Made by a program: the position numbers and the translations under genes. From contig JAADFB010000012.1 in the NCBI GenBank assembly GCA_013153095.1, positions 1-38,236 of the forward strand: DNA of 38,236 nucleotides. Direction: 5' to 3'. Of the stretch, positions 7,261 to 15,526 are shown piece by piece (positions within the stretch are counted from its first letter, which is position 1; each line of letters opens with the position of its first letter). The notes below the pieces were generated by a model that saw only the letters and a list, made by a program, of their open reading frames with translations, was not told where the DNA came from and did not search any database. The stretch comes from Campylobacterota bacterium (lineage in GTDB: Bacteria; Campylobacterota; Campylobacteria; Campylobacterales; Nitratiruptoraceae).

Positions 7261-8930
7261 TATCTCTCCTTTGCCACTCGCAAAAGTTCCTGGATAGTGG
7301 TTATTCCCTTTAAGGCTTTCTCAACTCCATCTTGAAGCATCGGTTTAAAATTTCCATTCTGCACGGCATACTCATAGATTTCAAACTTATTTGCCCCCTC
7401 GCTAATTAGCTTTGCAATTTTTTCATCCACCTTTAACACCTCAGAAATCATCGTTCTTCCAAAATAGCCTGTAAAGTTACATCTACTACACCCTTCACCT
7501 TTAAAAAATGTATACTCCGGAGGAAGATATTTTTTTATCTTCTTTAGAAGCGATTTAGGAGGCTTATAGGTAGTTTTACACATTGGACAGATTTTCCTAA
7601 CCAACCGTTGAGCTACCACTCCAACTACTGAATCAGCGATCATATACGGTTTTAATCCCATCTGAGCTAATCTTGAAATAGCACCCGGAGCATCATTTGT
7701 ATGTAATGTAGAAAAGACCAGATGGCCGGTTAAGGAAGCTTGGGCTGCGGCGTTCAAGGTTTCAAAATCTCTAATCTCACCAATTAACATAACATCCGGG
7801 TCTTGTCTTAAAAATGCCCTTACCGCAACCGCAAAAGTTAAACCACTTTTTTCATTTACCTGCACCTGTTGAACTAGGGGAAGACGATATTCTACTGGGT
7901 CTTCTATTGTCATAACTTTGTTATGGATACTTTTTATCTCATTTAAAGCGGCGTAAAGAGTTGTAGTTTTTCCACTTCCTGTAGGACCTGTAATTAAAAC
8001 TATCCCGTAAGGGGAATGGATCATATCCTCAAAAATTTCTAAATTTTCCTCTTCAAATCCCAATTTTTCTAGTCTAAGTAGCGCTTTCTCTCTATCCAAA
8101 ATCCGCATCACTAAAGATTCTCCAAATATTGTAGGAGTACACGAGAGTCTAAAATCGTAAAGTTTTCCTTCTACCTCCATAGAGAAACGTCCATCTTGAG
8201 GTTTTCTTCGTTCACTAATATCCAGTCCACCTAAAAGTTTTATTCTAGTGTTGAGCGCATAATAAACCTCCTCATCAAAAACAAAAGTTTCGTGTAAAAC
8301 TCCATCGATCCTAGCCCTTACGATAGCTTTTTTCTCATCCGGTTCAATATGAATATCGCTAGCTCTTCTGATGATAGAATCTTTAATGATTAGATGGATT
8401 AGATGAACTACAGCGCTCTCTTTTCTCTCCTTTTTTGCATATTCACTTCTTAACTCTTTTTTTACCTCCTGAATAATTTGTTGGGTATCTTCTAAGATGG
8501 TTAAACGGTGAAAGATCGCTTCTATCTCATCTTCTAACGCTAAATAGATTTTTAGAGGTTTCATAAAAATTCTTTCTAAAACCTCTAATGCTTCGTAGTT
8601 GAGAGGATCGGAGGTAGCAACATAGATATAATCTTCATCCTCTTTAAAAGGGATAGCCTTAGCATTTTTTAGAAGTTGTAAAGGGTATTGGGAAAGTTTT
8701 TGAAAGTCGATCTTTTCTCCATAAAGGTCTACAAAATCGTATCCTAACTGTTTAGAAAGGGCTTTAAGCAACTCTTTTTGAGAGATAAACCCTTCTTCTA
8801 AAAGGATTTGTCCCAATTTTTTGGTAAAATGGGTTTGTTTTTGAAGTTTTAATGCAAGTTCTAGTTGTGAAGGGGTAAGTAACCCTTCTTTAACTAAAAG
8901 ATCTCCTAATCTCACCTTTTGTTTTAACAT
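7260..8930 (-). CDS. Type II secretion/type IV pilus assembly ATPase (GspE/PilB family)
   Basis: This 556-residue hexameric ATPase has an N-terminal MshEN-type domain (about 1-140). The catalytic core carries Walker A GPTGSGKTTT (about 315-324), an Asp box and Walker B DPDVMLIGEIRD (about 380-391), and a His box (HLVFSTLHTNDAPGAI). A tetracysteine zinc motif (CPMC ... CSRC, about 450-490) is typical of extension ATPases rather than PilT. It powers assembly of a pseudopilus or pilus with the adjacent GspF-like platform. The 21-base gap to the sirtuin gene upstream suggests one transcript. The start has no obvious SD and may rely on coupling. Confidence 0.9.
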   Translation of the reverse strand: MLKQKVRLGDLLVKEGLLTPSQLELALKLQKQTHFTKKLGQILLEEGFISQKELLKALSKQLGYDFVDLYGEKIDFQKLSQYPLQLLKNAKAIPFKEDEDYIYVATSDPLNYEALEVLERIFMKPLKIYLALEDEIEAIFHRLTILEDTQQIIQEVKKELRSEYAKKERKESAVVHLIHLIIKDSIIRRASDIHIEPDEKKAIVRARIDGVLHETFVFDEEVYYALNTRIKLLGGLDISERRKPQDGRFSMEVEGKLYDFRLSCTPTIFGESLVMRILDREKALLRLEKLGFEEENLEIFEDMIHSPYGIVLITGPTGSGKTTTLYAALNEIKSIHNKVMTIEDPVEYRLPLVQQVQVNEKSGLTFAVAVRAFLRQDPDVMLIGEIRDFETLNAAAQASLTGHLVFSTLHTNDAPGAISRLAQMGLKPYMIADSVVGVVAQRLVRKICPMCKTTYKPPKSLLKKIKKYLPPEYTFFKGEGCSRCNFTGYFGRTMISEVLKVDEKIAKLISEGANKFEIYEYAVQNGNFKPMLQDGVEKALKGITTIQELLRVAKER

Positions 8931-8951
8931 AGTTAGAACTTTTTTAAAAAG

Positions 8952-9632
8952 TTATCGGAAAAAGCTAGGGAGCTTTTTGATGGCTTGTGTTACATCCTCT
9001 TGCAGGAAATGGGTAAAATATTCATCTATATAGTTTTCAAACTCTCCAAATAGAGTTACCCGTTTTTCCCGTTTAGGGTTTATTAAGATTGAAATAGGAT
9101 AATATTGAGCAATATCTGCAATATCTATAACCTTTCCACTAGTTCCTACAGCGATAAAAACTTCGGCTTTGATGGTGTAAAGATAACGGTAGTTAGGAGC
9201 AACCTCTCCAAATAAAATTACATTGGGACGAATCTTTTTACCATAACAAAAAGGGCAACTGCTAGGTTGATCTTTGTAACCTATATCCCAAACCTTTCTA
9301 CACTCTTCACATCTAACTTCAGTTAATTTTCCGTGAAGATGGATAGGATTATCTCCTGCTTTTTGGGCTAAATCGTCGATATTTTGTGTAAGATGGATGG
9401 AATTGGGGAGTTTTGAGAAAAAGTAGTGCGCTTCATTAGGTTTATATTTTTGTAACTCTTTTCGACGCTGGTTAAAAAACTCTATCACTTCTTGAGGTCT
9501 TTCTAACCAAGCTTGATGTGTAGCATATCTTTGGACGGAGTAGCGATCCCAAATACCTCCCTCATCTGTATAGGTTGGAATCCCGCTAGGAGCGCTTAAT
9601 CCAGCTCCGCTTAAGATATAAAATTTTGCCAT
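8952..9632 (-). CDS. NAD-dependent protein deacylase, sirtuin (CobB-like)
   Basis: This is a Sir2-family protein of about 226 residues. It shows the NAD-binding GAGLSAPSGIPT, TQNIDDLAQKAG, the catalytic His in HLHGK, a four-Cys zinc site (CEEC ... CPFC), and NVILFGE followed by AVGTSGKV. It removes acyl groups from lysines using NAD. The ATG at 9632 (MAKFYILSGAGLS) is preferred over an ATG at 9659: the latter overlaps the likely -10 (TATAAT at 9656-9651), and the former has an AAAAAGGGG SD. In the acyl-selectivity segment FFNQRRKEL the Arg of the CobB Y-x-x-R motif is kept and Tyr is replaced by Phe. It leads an operon with the GspE/F-like genes. Confidence 0.9.
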   Translation of the reverse strand: MAKFYILSGAGLSAPSGIPTYTDEGGIWDRYSVQRYATHQAWLERPQEVIEFFNQRRKELQKYKPNEAHYFFSKLPNSIHLTQNIDDLAQKAGDNPIHLHGKLTEVRCEECRKVWDIGYKDQPSSCPFCYGKKIRPNVILFGEVAPNYRYLYTIKAEVFIAVGTSGKVIDIADIAQYYPISILINPKREKRVTLFGEFENYIDEYFTHFLQEDVTQAIKKLPSFFR

Positions 9633-9686
9633 AAAACCCCTTTTTGAGGTATTATACATTTTAAAAAATTAAACTCAAGGTGTAAA
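9633..9686. promoter_or_regulatory. Compact divergent promoter between the sirtuin gene and trpS
   Basis: A partly palindromic TATTATA core at 9650-9656 gives a TATAAT -10 on the minus strand (9656-9651) and TATTAT on the plus strand (9650-9655). The divergent transcripts must start within a few tens of bases of each other. An AAGGTG SD lies upstream of the trpS ATG. Confidence 0.4.
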
Positions 9687-10655
9687 ATGAGAATAGTTAG
9701 CGGAATGCGTCCCACTGGAAAGTTACATCTAGGACACTATTTAGGAGTTTTAAAAAATTGGGTAGAACTACAGCAACAACACGATACTTTTTTCTTTGTG
9801 GCTAACTGGCACGCCCTTTCTACTAGCTATGAGGATAAATTGAATTTAGAGGAGTTGAGTAAAGAGCTGGTGAAAGAGTGGTTAGCGGTTGGAATTACAA
9901 ATGCCACTATCTTTATTCAAAGCAGAATAAAAGAACACGCCGAGCTTTATCTGTTGTTTAATATGATAACTCCTTTAGGATGGTTGGAGAGAAATCCCAC
10001 CTACAAAGATCAGCTAGCTCAACTTAAGAACAAAGATATCCATACTGCCGGATTTTTAACCTATCCGGTTTTGCAAGCTAGTGATATAGTGTTGTATGAT
10101 GCGGAAGCGGTACCGATTGGGGAGGATCAAAAACCTCATCTAGAAATAACTAGAGAAATTGTAAGAAGATTTCATCATCTTTTTGAAAAAGAGCTTTTTA
10201 TAGAGCCTAAGGAGCTTTTAAGTCCTACCCCTCGCCTTTTAGGTTTAGATGGAAGAAAAATGAGTAAAAGTTACAATAATGCTATCTATTTAAGTGATAC
10301 TCCTAAGGAGGTTTGGGAGAAGTTAAGAGGGGCAAAAACCGATCCCCAACGCCTTAGAAGAAAAGATCCGGGAAATCCGGAGGTTTGTTTAATTTTTGAT
10401 TACCATAAAGCTTTTAGCGATCCTCAAGTGGTAAAAGAGGTAGAAGAGGGTTGTAAAACTGCTAAGATTGGTTGTGTAGATTGTAAAAAGTGGTGTTTTG
10501 AGTCTATCGAAAAGGTACTAAATCCCATTAGAGAAAGAAAAGAGAAAATAACTTTAACTCAAGTAGAAGAGGTGTTAAAAAAAGGGGAAGAGAGGGCAAA
10601 AGAGATCGCTTCTAAGAAGATGGAAGAGGTGAATAGGGCTATTTTTGAGAAATAG
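9687..10655 (+). CDS. trpS: Tryptophanyl-tRNA synthetase
   Basis: This 322-residue class I synthetase charges tRNA-Trp. The HIGH motif appears as TGKLHLGHY (10-18) and the KMSKS motif as GRKMSKS (189-195). TrpRS-specific segments include MRPTG, QASDIVLYDAEAVPIGEDQ and HLEITREIVRRF. Length is normal for bacterial TrpRS. The C-terminal region carries a CVDCKKWC cluster (around 268-275), seen in some related enzymes. It converges with the repeat-protein gene, and the stop codon lies inside a perfect 10-bp stem-loop. Confidence 0.97.
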   Translation: MRIVSGMRPTGKLHLGHYLGVLKNWVELQQQHDTFFFVANWHALSTSYEDKLNLEELSKELVKEWLAVGITNATIFIQSRIKEHAELYLLFNMITPLGWLERNPTYKDQLAQLKNKDIHTAGFLTYPVLQASDIVLYDAEAVPIGEDQKPHLEITREIVRRFHHLFEKELFIEPKELLSPTPRLLGLDGRKMSKSYNNAIYLSDTPKEVWEKLRGAKTDPQRLRRKDPGNPEVCLIFDYHKAFSDPQVVKEVEEGCKTAKIGCVDCKKWCFESIEKVLNPIRERKEKITLTQVEEVLKKGEERAKEIASKKMEEVNRAIFEK

Positions 10656-10659
10656 CCCT
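10635..10659. terminator. Bidirectional stem-loop between convergent trpS and the repeat-protein gene
   Basis: A perfect 10-bp inverted repeat (AGGGCTATTT / AAATAGCCCT) with a TTGAG loop spans the end of trpS, including its TAG. It abuts the stop of the convergent gene. Neither strand has a U-run after it, so intrinsic termination is not assured. Confidence 0.55.
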
Positions 10660-12500
10660 TAAGGAGAAAAGAACATTACTTTTGCTGGGAGGGTAAGAGA
10701 AACATTTGAATCGGAAACAGAAATATTTTTCTCTCCTTCTAATTTAATTGCAATTTCTAACACTTTGGTAAGATCATCTGATTTCCCATCTCCGTCCACA
10801 TCAAGATATTTGAAAGTATGGTTTTCATTTGCCCCCATTAATTTAAAAACTTTTTTTCCATCCCTAGTAATATATAGCCAAGAAAATCTCTTATCTTTTT
10901 CTTCAAAATCTCTTATGTTTACGAAAAATCCTGATGGGGGAGCAGATATATTAAAATCTTCAGGAAGGGATATTTCCTTAAAGCCAAAAACGCTATTAGA
11001 AGTAGGTTCATTTCCTAATAATTGATATATTGTTCCCTTCTCAGAAAGATATATCCAATCGCTTGGAGCTGATTTTGAGTCTTTATTAAAATCATAATAA
11101 TAGAAGTATCCATTTATATTAAAGCTTTCTTTTTGAAGCAAAAAACTTTTTAGATTTTGAAGATAGGACTCAATATTTATATTTTCTTCTTCCTCTTTTT
11201 CTTCCTCTACAGGGTTTTTAGATAAAGTAGAAGTTGGAGCTAATTGTACTTGGGAAGAATTAGATACACTCCAAGATGGAAAAATACATTTTACTGATCC
11301 ATTTATCTCTGGAGCTTTTCCTCCATGCCATGGATTTCCCCAAGTAATCACACTTCCATCTTCTTTTAACGCAGCAAAAGCTCCTTGTGTAGAATAAATA
11401 TGGTCTACTTTTATTAATTCTTTTTCTACGTTTGAACTATCTCCTCCATAATCAGGATCGCCCCAAGTAACAACTGTCCCATCTTCTTTTAAGGCTGCAA
11501 ATGCGAAATCTGTAGAAAATATCGCTTTTACATCTTTTAACTTTTCCGCTACTGAGCTACTATCTCCTCCTGCATCACCCCAAGTAACAACTGTTCCATC
11601 TTCTTTTAAGGCTGCAAATGCTGAGAAAGTTGAATAAACAGAGATTACATTTATTAACTTTTCTCTTACTAGTGAACTATCTCCCCCTGAATACATATCA
11701 CCCCAAGTAATGACTGTTCCATTTTTTTTAAGAGCAGCGAATGCATATCCTGTAGAAACGATAGTTTTAACATCTTTTATATTCCTTAATATTTTTTCAG
11801 TTTCTGCACTATTTCCACCGTATTTAGCATTACCCCAAGTAACAATTGACCCATCTTTTTTTAATGCTGCGAAGGCAAAATAATTAGCAAATATATCAAC
11901 AACATCTTTTAGTTCATTTTTAACAGAAGAACTATCTCCGCCAAAGTTAGGATTACCCCACGTTACTACACTCCCATCTTTCTTTAATGCTGCAAATGCC
12001 TTAGGAGTAGAAACTATCTTTTGAATATTTACTAATTTTGAATCTACATTCGAACTATCTCCTCCATCTTCGCTATTCCCCCATGTTACAACTGTTCCAT
12101 CTTTTCTTAAAGCGGCAAAAGCATCAATAGTAGAAGAGATTGTAATCACATCTGTTAATTTTTCTTTCACTATATAACTATCTCCACCTGCTATTTCATC
12201 CCCCCAAGTAATTACTTTCCCATCTTTATCTAAAGCAGCAAAGGCTGCATCTGTGGAAAATATAGCAACAATATTTTTCAATTGACTTTGTACAATACTA
12301 CTATCTCCTCCACTGAAAGGTTCCCCCCAGCTGATTATATTCCCATCCTCTTTTAACGCTACAAATGCCCAAGGATTTATTTCTCCTGCCTTAGTTTTCC
12401 CTGGATAGATCGTTTTTTCCCATCCATCTTTATAGCATTGTGAAAAAGCGAGAGAAATGAAAACGGAATAAAACAAAAGAGTCCTTAACCAAATTCTCAT
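10659..12500 (-). CDS. Secreted protein with nine RCC1-like 'ALKxDGxVVTWG' repeats
   Basis: This 613-residue protein has a signal peptide (about 1-20, ending LAFS). Residues 45-394 hold nine repeats with the core FAALKEDGTVVTWG...GGDSS; the tryptophans fall at 58, 99, 140, 181, 222, 266, 307, 346 and 387. The spacing is 41 residues except for one 44 and one 39. Such repeats are likely to fold as blades of an RCC1/BNR-type propeller. An acidic linker (EEEKEEEE, about 432) leads to a C-terminal part with a Ca-binding-like DVDGDGKSDD (around 567). It is monocistronic, with an AAGGAGG SD. The likely role is an exported surface or adhesion protein; no enzymatic function is evident. Confidence 0.75.
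   Translation of the reverse strand: MRIWLRTLLFYSVFISLAFSQCYKDGWEKTIYPGKTKAGEINPWAFVALKEDGNIISWGEPFSGGDSSIVQSQLKNIVAIFSTDAAFAALDKDGKVITWGDEIAGGDSYIVKEKLTDVITISSTIDAFAALRKDGTVVTWGNSEDGGDSSNVDSKLVNIQKIVSTPKAFAALKKDGSVVTWGNPNFGGDSSSVKNELKDVVDIFANYFAFAALKKDGSIVTWGNAKYGGNSAETEKILRNIKDVKTIVSTGYAFAALKKNGTVITWGDMYSGGDSSLVREKLINVISVYSTFSAFAALKEDGTVVTWGDAGGDSSSVAEKLKDVKAIFSTDFAFAALKEDGTVVTWGDPDYGGDSSNVEKELIKVDHIYSTQGAFAALKEDGSVITWGNPWHGGKAPEINGSVKCIFPSWSVSNSSQVQLAPTSTLSKNPVEEEKEEEENINIESYLQNLKSFLLQKESFNINGYFYYYDFNKDSKSAPSDWIYLSEKGTIYQLLGNEPTSNSVFGFKEISLPEDFNISAPPSGFFVNIRDFEEKDKRFSWLYITRDGKKVFKLMGANENHTFKYLDVDGDGKSDDLTKVLEIAIKLEGEKNISVSDSNVSLTLPAKVMFFSP
11319..12368 (-). repeat. Tandem ~123-bp coding repeats
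   Basis: Nine in-frame repeats encode the WG/GGDSS units. Two neighbouring units are almost identical at DNA level: 11461-11504 and 11578-11621 differ at one base of 44. This suggests recent duplication or ongoing homogenisation. Repeat length varies (117, 123 and 132 bases). Confidence 0.8.
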
Positions 12501-12598
12501 AATACCTCCTTACCTTAAAAAAAAGGATATAATATTGTAATTTATTTAACCTTAGAAAGTTAATTAAATAAAAAATTAGTAATTGAATAAGGAATCCA
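12501..12598. promoter_or_regulatory. Divergent promoter region upstream of the repeat protein and DUF190-crcB
   Basis: A plus-strand TATAAT at 12528-12533 would give a ~58-nt leader for the DUF190 gene, ending in an AAGGA SD. A minus-strand TACAAT at 12539-12534 may serve the repeat-protein gene. The leader is AT-rich and I do not see the conserved elements of a fluoride riboswitch. Confidence 0.4.
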
Positions 12599-12946
12599 AT
12601 GAAACGCTACCTAGGACACAGAAAACGGCTTAGAATCTATATCGATAGTGATGATACTTTTGAAGGCAAGGCTTTGTGGCAGTTAATCGTGGAAGACGCA
12701 AAAGCTTACGGCTTAGCTGGAGCTACAGTTTATAAAGCTGTGGCGGGGATTGGAGCGCACAGCGAGTTTAGAAGTTTTAATGTTTGGAGTTTAAGTCAAA
12801 AGCTACCGGTAATTATTGAAATAATCGATAGTGAAGCTAAAATTAGAGGTTTTTTAGCCCAATTAGAACCGATCCTAACTCAGGCGTTGATAACATTAGA
12901 AGATGTTGAGGTACTTCTTTATAAACATCCAAAGTTTAGCCAATGA
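12599..12946 (+). CDS. DUF190 family PII-like protein
   Basis: This 115-residue soluble protein matches DUF190, a ferredoxin-like PII-related fold: it contains RLRIYIDSDDTFEGKALWQLIVEDAK, followed by GLAGATVYKAVAGIGAHSE and LPVIIEIIDSEAKI. DUF190 genes are commonly next to crcB, as here, where the ATG of crcB overlaps the stop of this gene. The molecular role is not established. A regulatory or ligand-binding partner of the fluoride channel is a reasonable inference. Confidence 0.85.
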   Translation: MKRYLGHRKRLRIYIDSDDTFEGKALWQLIVEDAKAYGLAGATVYKAVAGIGAHSEFRSFNVWSLSQKLPVIIEIIDSEAKIRGFLAQLEPILTQALITLEDVEVLLYKHPKFSQ

Positions 12947-13329
12947 GTTTTACCCACATCCTTGCAGTAGGGTTAGGCGGTTTTTTTGGAGCTATTAGTA
13001 GATTTTTACTCTCCTTTTGGGTACAAAAGTTAACCAACTCCCTCTTTCCTTTTGGAACATTGACGGTAAATGTTATAGGTAGCTTTTTAATTGGATGGCT
13101 TTTTCTTTACTTTTCTTATGTAATTAATCCTACTTTAAAAGCTTTTTTGGTAACTGGTTTTTTAGGGGCGTTGACTACATTTAGTACCTTTAGTTTAGAA
13201 ACGGTTTTATTATTGCAAGATGGAGTTTATCTAAAAGCACTCTTTAATATCTTCTTAAATGTTAGTTTGAGCATTGTTTCTACAATTCTTGCTATAATTT
13301 TGTTTAAAAAAATTTATGGAGGAGTATAG
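12943..13329 (+). CDS. crcB: Fluoride ion channel CrcB/Fluc
   Basis: This 128-residue protein with four membrane helices matches Fluc channels, which exist as antiparallel dimers and expel fluoride. Family motifs are visible: GGFFGAISRF in helix 1, FPFGTLTVNVIGSF in helix 2, and TGFLGALTTFSTFSLET in helix 3 with the phenylalanine-box residues. It overlaps the DUF190 gene by four bases. Its last codons contain the SD (GGAGGA) of the following gene, so the three are probably translated in a coupled manner. Confidence 0.93.
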   Translation: MSFTHILAVGLGGFFGAISRFLLSFWVQKLTNSLFPFGTLTVNVIGSFLIGWLFLYFSYVINPTLKAFLVTGFLGALTTFSTFSLETVLLLQDGVYLKALFNIFLNVSLSIVSTILAIILFKKIYGGV

Positions 13330-13330
13330 A

Positions 13331-13561
13331 GTGTATAAAATTGAGATAGATAAGATGTGTCGCTGTGCTAAAGATGAGGAGAAGTTGATAAAAGAATATA
13401 CTTCCAAAGAGTTTAAAAGTAAAGAAGAAGCTGAATGGGAAGCTTTAAAACTAGCCAATCACGCTAACGCTAACTGGTGTAAAAAGCACCGTTTTTACGC
13501 TTATGAGGAGGATAGCATCATTAGAATCGCGGTTGAACTTAGCTGTCCTAAAGAGGTTTGA
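13331..13561 (+). CDS. Small conserved-type protein of unknown function
   Basis: The GTG at 13331 is chosen because GGAGGA (13318-13323) lies at ideal spacing before it; an in-frame ATG at 13316 would overlap crcB and precede that SD. The product is about 76 residues, charged and soluble. It has two cysteines near the start (MCRCAKDEEKL), a further WCKKHRF, and a CP near the end. The pattern could be a small metal-binding or DUF-type protein. Its TGA overlaps the ATG of the amidoligase gene (TGATG), which links it to that operon. Confidence 0.6.
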   Translation: MYKIEIDKMCRCAKDEEKLIKEYTSKEFKSKEEAEWEALKLANHANANWCKKHRFYAYEEDSIIRIAVELSCPKEV

Positions 13562-14532
13562 TGAAGTTTGAGCTACCCCCTATTATAAAAAATCCCAACG
13601 GGGAGATTAGAAAAGCGGGCTTTGAAATAGAGTTTAGTGGCCTTCGTCCTAAAGAGGTAAGTTCAATCATTGTAAAGCTTTTTGGGGGAACTGTTTTAGA
13701 GTTGGATGAGTATGAAACGGTAGTTAAAGATACCAAATTTGGGACTTTTAAAATCTACTTGGATTCAGTCTACCTTAGAAAAGATAGCGATAAATATATC
13801 TTTAAAGGTGAAAGTGGGGGGCTAAAAGAACTGGTTTATACTCTTTCAGAACTGGTTGTCCCTTATGAAGTTGTAACCCCTCCAATTCCTTTTGATCAGC
13901 TAGAAGAGGTTGAAAAATTAAAAGAGGAGTTAAAAAAAGCGGGAGCGCTTGGTACTAGTGCTTCTTTTTTGTACGCGTTTGGGATGCATATCAATATTGA
14001 AACTTATTCCTTTGAAGCTAAAGAGATTTTAGATATTTTAAGAAGTTTTGTACTCCTTCAAGATTATATCAGTGAGACTATTCAAGTAGATTTGACCCGC
14101 AAACTTACCTGGTTTATAGAACCGTTTGAGAGAGATTTTATTGAATATATCCTTAATAAAGAGTACAATCCTACCTTAGATCAGCTAATTAACGATTACC
14201 TCATCTACAACCCCACTAGAAACAGGGCATTAGACCTTTTACCCCTTTTTTGTTACTTAAAACCCTCCCTTAAAGAGGAGTTATCCAATCAAAAAATCTC
14301 CCCCCGCCCCGCTTTCCACTATCGCCTCCCAAATTCAAAAATCGATGAAGAGAAGTGGAGTATCGCTTTTGAATTTAATCAGTGGAGTTTAGTGGAAAAG
14401 GTTGCAGTAAATAAAGAGAAGCTGGAGAATTTAATAGATGAGTTTTGGGAGTTTGAGGAGACTCCCTTTTGGTTTATTAAAGAGCTTTGGGTTGAGAGGG
14501 TTAGAGAATGGATAAAAGAAGAGTTGTCGTAA
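13561..14532 (+). CDS. Amidoligase-family enzyme (glutamine-synthetase-like fold)
   Basis: This protein of about 323 residues resembles the amidoligase family (Pfam Amidoligase_2). The N-terminal GFEIEFSGL carries the acidic metal ligands, KIYLDSVYLRK follows, YEVVTPPIP precedes the central part, and GMHINIE supplies the family's His/Glu motif. These enzymes are thought to form amide bonds between an amine and a carboxylate using ATP. The ATG at 13561 overlaps the preceding stop. The gene overlaps by 25 bases a C26 glutamine amidotransferase-like gene. This pairing is described in comparative genomics of amidoligases and suggests synthesis and processing of a gamma-glutamyl-type compound or an envelope modification. 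Substrate unknown. Confidence 0.75.
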   Translation: MKFELPPIIKNPNGEIRKAGFEIEFSGLRPKEVSSIIVKLFGGTVLELDEYETVVKDTKFGTFKIYLDSVYLRKDSDKYIFKGESGGLKELVYTLSELVVPYEVVTPPIPFDQLEEVEKLKEELKKAGALGTSASFLYAFGMHINIETYSFEAKEILDILRSFVLLQDYISETIQVDLTRKLTWFIEPFERDFIEYILNKEYNPTLDQLINDYLIYNPTRNRALDLLPLFCYLKPSLKEELSNQKISPRPAFHYRLPNSKIDEEKWSIAFEFNQWSLVEKVAVNKEKLENLIDEFWEFEETPFWFIKELWVERVREWIKEELS

Positions 14533-15128
14533 CAGGATCGGTTAAAGGAAGTAAAACGGCGTGGTTCTTTTTGGGATTGATATTAAATTCTATCGGTTTA
14601 AAACCCTATTTTGTACACGCCAAAAGAACGGCTCCTGCCAACTTTAACGGGCTGATCTTAAGTGGTGGGGTAGATATTGGAAAAGAGAAGGAAAGAGATG
14701 AGCTAGAAAAACGTCTTTTAGAAATAGCTTTTAAACATCACCTTCCAATTTTTGGCATCTGTCGCGGGATGCAGATGATAAACCTTTTTTTTGGAGGCAC
14801 TTTACACCAAGAGATTCAAGATTTAGATTTAAACTCTCCTCATCCAAATTCACCTTTACCCATCCATCTAGTCCACATCTTCCCTAATACCAAACTTTAC
14901 TCCATTTTACAAAAGGATAGAGTTAAAACTAACGCTCTTCATCATCAAGCAGTAGATAAACTAGGTGAAGGGTTAAAGATTAATGCAAAAGATAAAAATG
15001 GGATTGTACAAGGAATTGAGCATACCGAGCGGTTTATCTTAGGAGTACAATGGCATCCTGAATATCTCCCCTATATTCCTCTTCAGCGAAAACTGTTTTT
15101 AGCATTTAAAGAGGAGATGTTAAAGTGA
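14508..15128 (+). CDS. Gamma-glutamyl hydrolase / class I glutamine amidotransferase-like protein (peptidase C26, PuuD-like)
   Basis: This 206-residue protein has the C26/GATase1 triad. The nucleophile Cys85 lies in GICRGMQMIN, the histidine and glutamate lie in GVQWHPEY, and ILSGGVDIG supplies the oxyanion strand. HHQAVDKLGEGL matches PuuD/YcjL-type gamma-glutamyl hydrolases more than biosynthetic amidotransferases. At ~206 residues it is shorter than E. coli PuuD (~250). It overlaps the amidoligase gene, so it probably removes or transfers a gamma-glutamyl group in the same pathway. Cytoplasmic; no signal peptide. Confidence 0.82.
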   Translation: MDKRRVVVTGSVKGSKTAWFFLGLILNSIGLKPYFVHAKRTAPANFNGLILSGGVDIGKEKERDELEKRLLEIAFKHHLPIFGICRGMQMINLFFGGTLHQEIQDLDLNSPHPNSPLPIHLVHIFPNTKLYSILQKDRVKTNALHHQAVDKLGEGLKINAKDKNGIVQGIEHTERFILGVQWHPEYLPYIPLQRKLFLAFKEEMLK

Positions 15129-15526
15129 GAGGAGTTTTTTTTCTTCTCTTGGCTTTTTTTTTGGGAGGATGTGGAGAGTTAACTAAAAGTAAGATCGCAG
15201 ATAAGCTAATAGATTATTACACTCCTTACAGCTCTACCGAAATTCTTGTTCCTCAGGCAGTAGAAGTGTTGGAAGTTAAGGACAAAGAAGAGAATAAAAA
15301 GATAGCGAAAGTGTGTTATACTTTTAGGTTTTTAGTGGGATATTTGGATTTAGTGGAGTATATAAAAAGCCGTCCTAACTCCTTTTTGGCTAAATTTGAC
15401 TCTGGGTTAGTTGCGCTTTTGGGTAAAAAGTTTGGAAATTTTAAAAAAAATGATATAAAAAGTCGCTGTGATTATGTAATCTTTGAGAAGAAAAGCGGAA
15501 CTTGGTTAATAAGGGGGTTGGAATGA
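15125..15526 (+). CDS. Predicted lipoprotein, function unknown
   Basis: This is a 133-residue protein with a lipoprotein signal (lipobox LGGC, Cys16). The GTG start overlaps the stop of the upstream gene (GTGA). The mature part is a small alpha/beta domain with two cysteines (VCYTF and SRCDY) and ends close to the pgpA start. I recognise no family. The position in the operon with the amidoligase, the C26 hydrolase and PgpA suggests a cell-envelope role, but nothing in the sequence fixes it. Confidence 0.65.
   Translation: MRGVFFLLLAFFLGGCGELTKSKIADKLIDYYTPYSSTEILVPQAVEVLEVKDKEENKKIAKVCYTFRFLVGYLDLVEYIKSRPNSFLAKFDSGLVALLGKKFGNFKKNDIKSRCDYVIFEKKSGTWLIRGLE

Noticed and set aside
10765-11025. 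Open frame on the plus strand opposite the repeat protein
   Set aside because: No ribosome-binding site, and it lies within the C-terminal part of the well-supported minus-strand gene.
12534-12598. Fluoride riboswitch upstream of DUF190-crcB
   Set aside because: The leader is AT-rich and lacks the conserved paired elements of the crcB motif; only a promoter and SD are supported.
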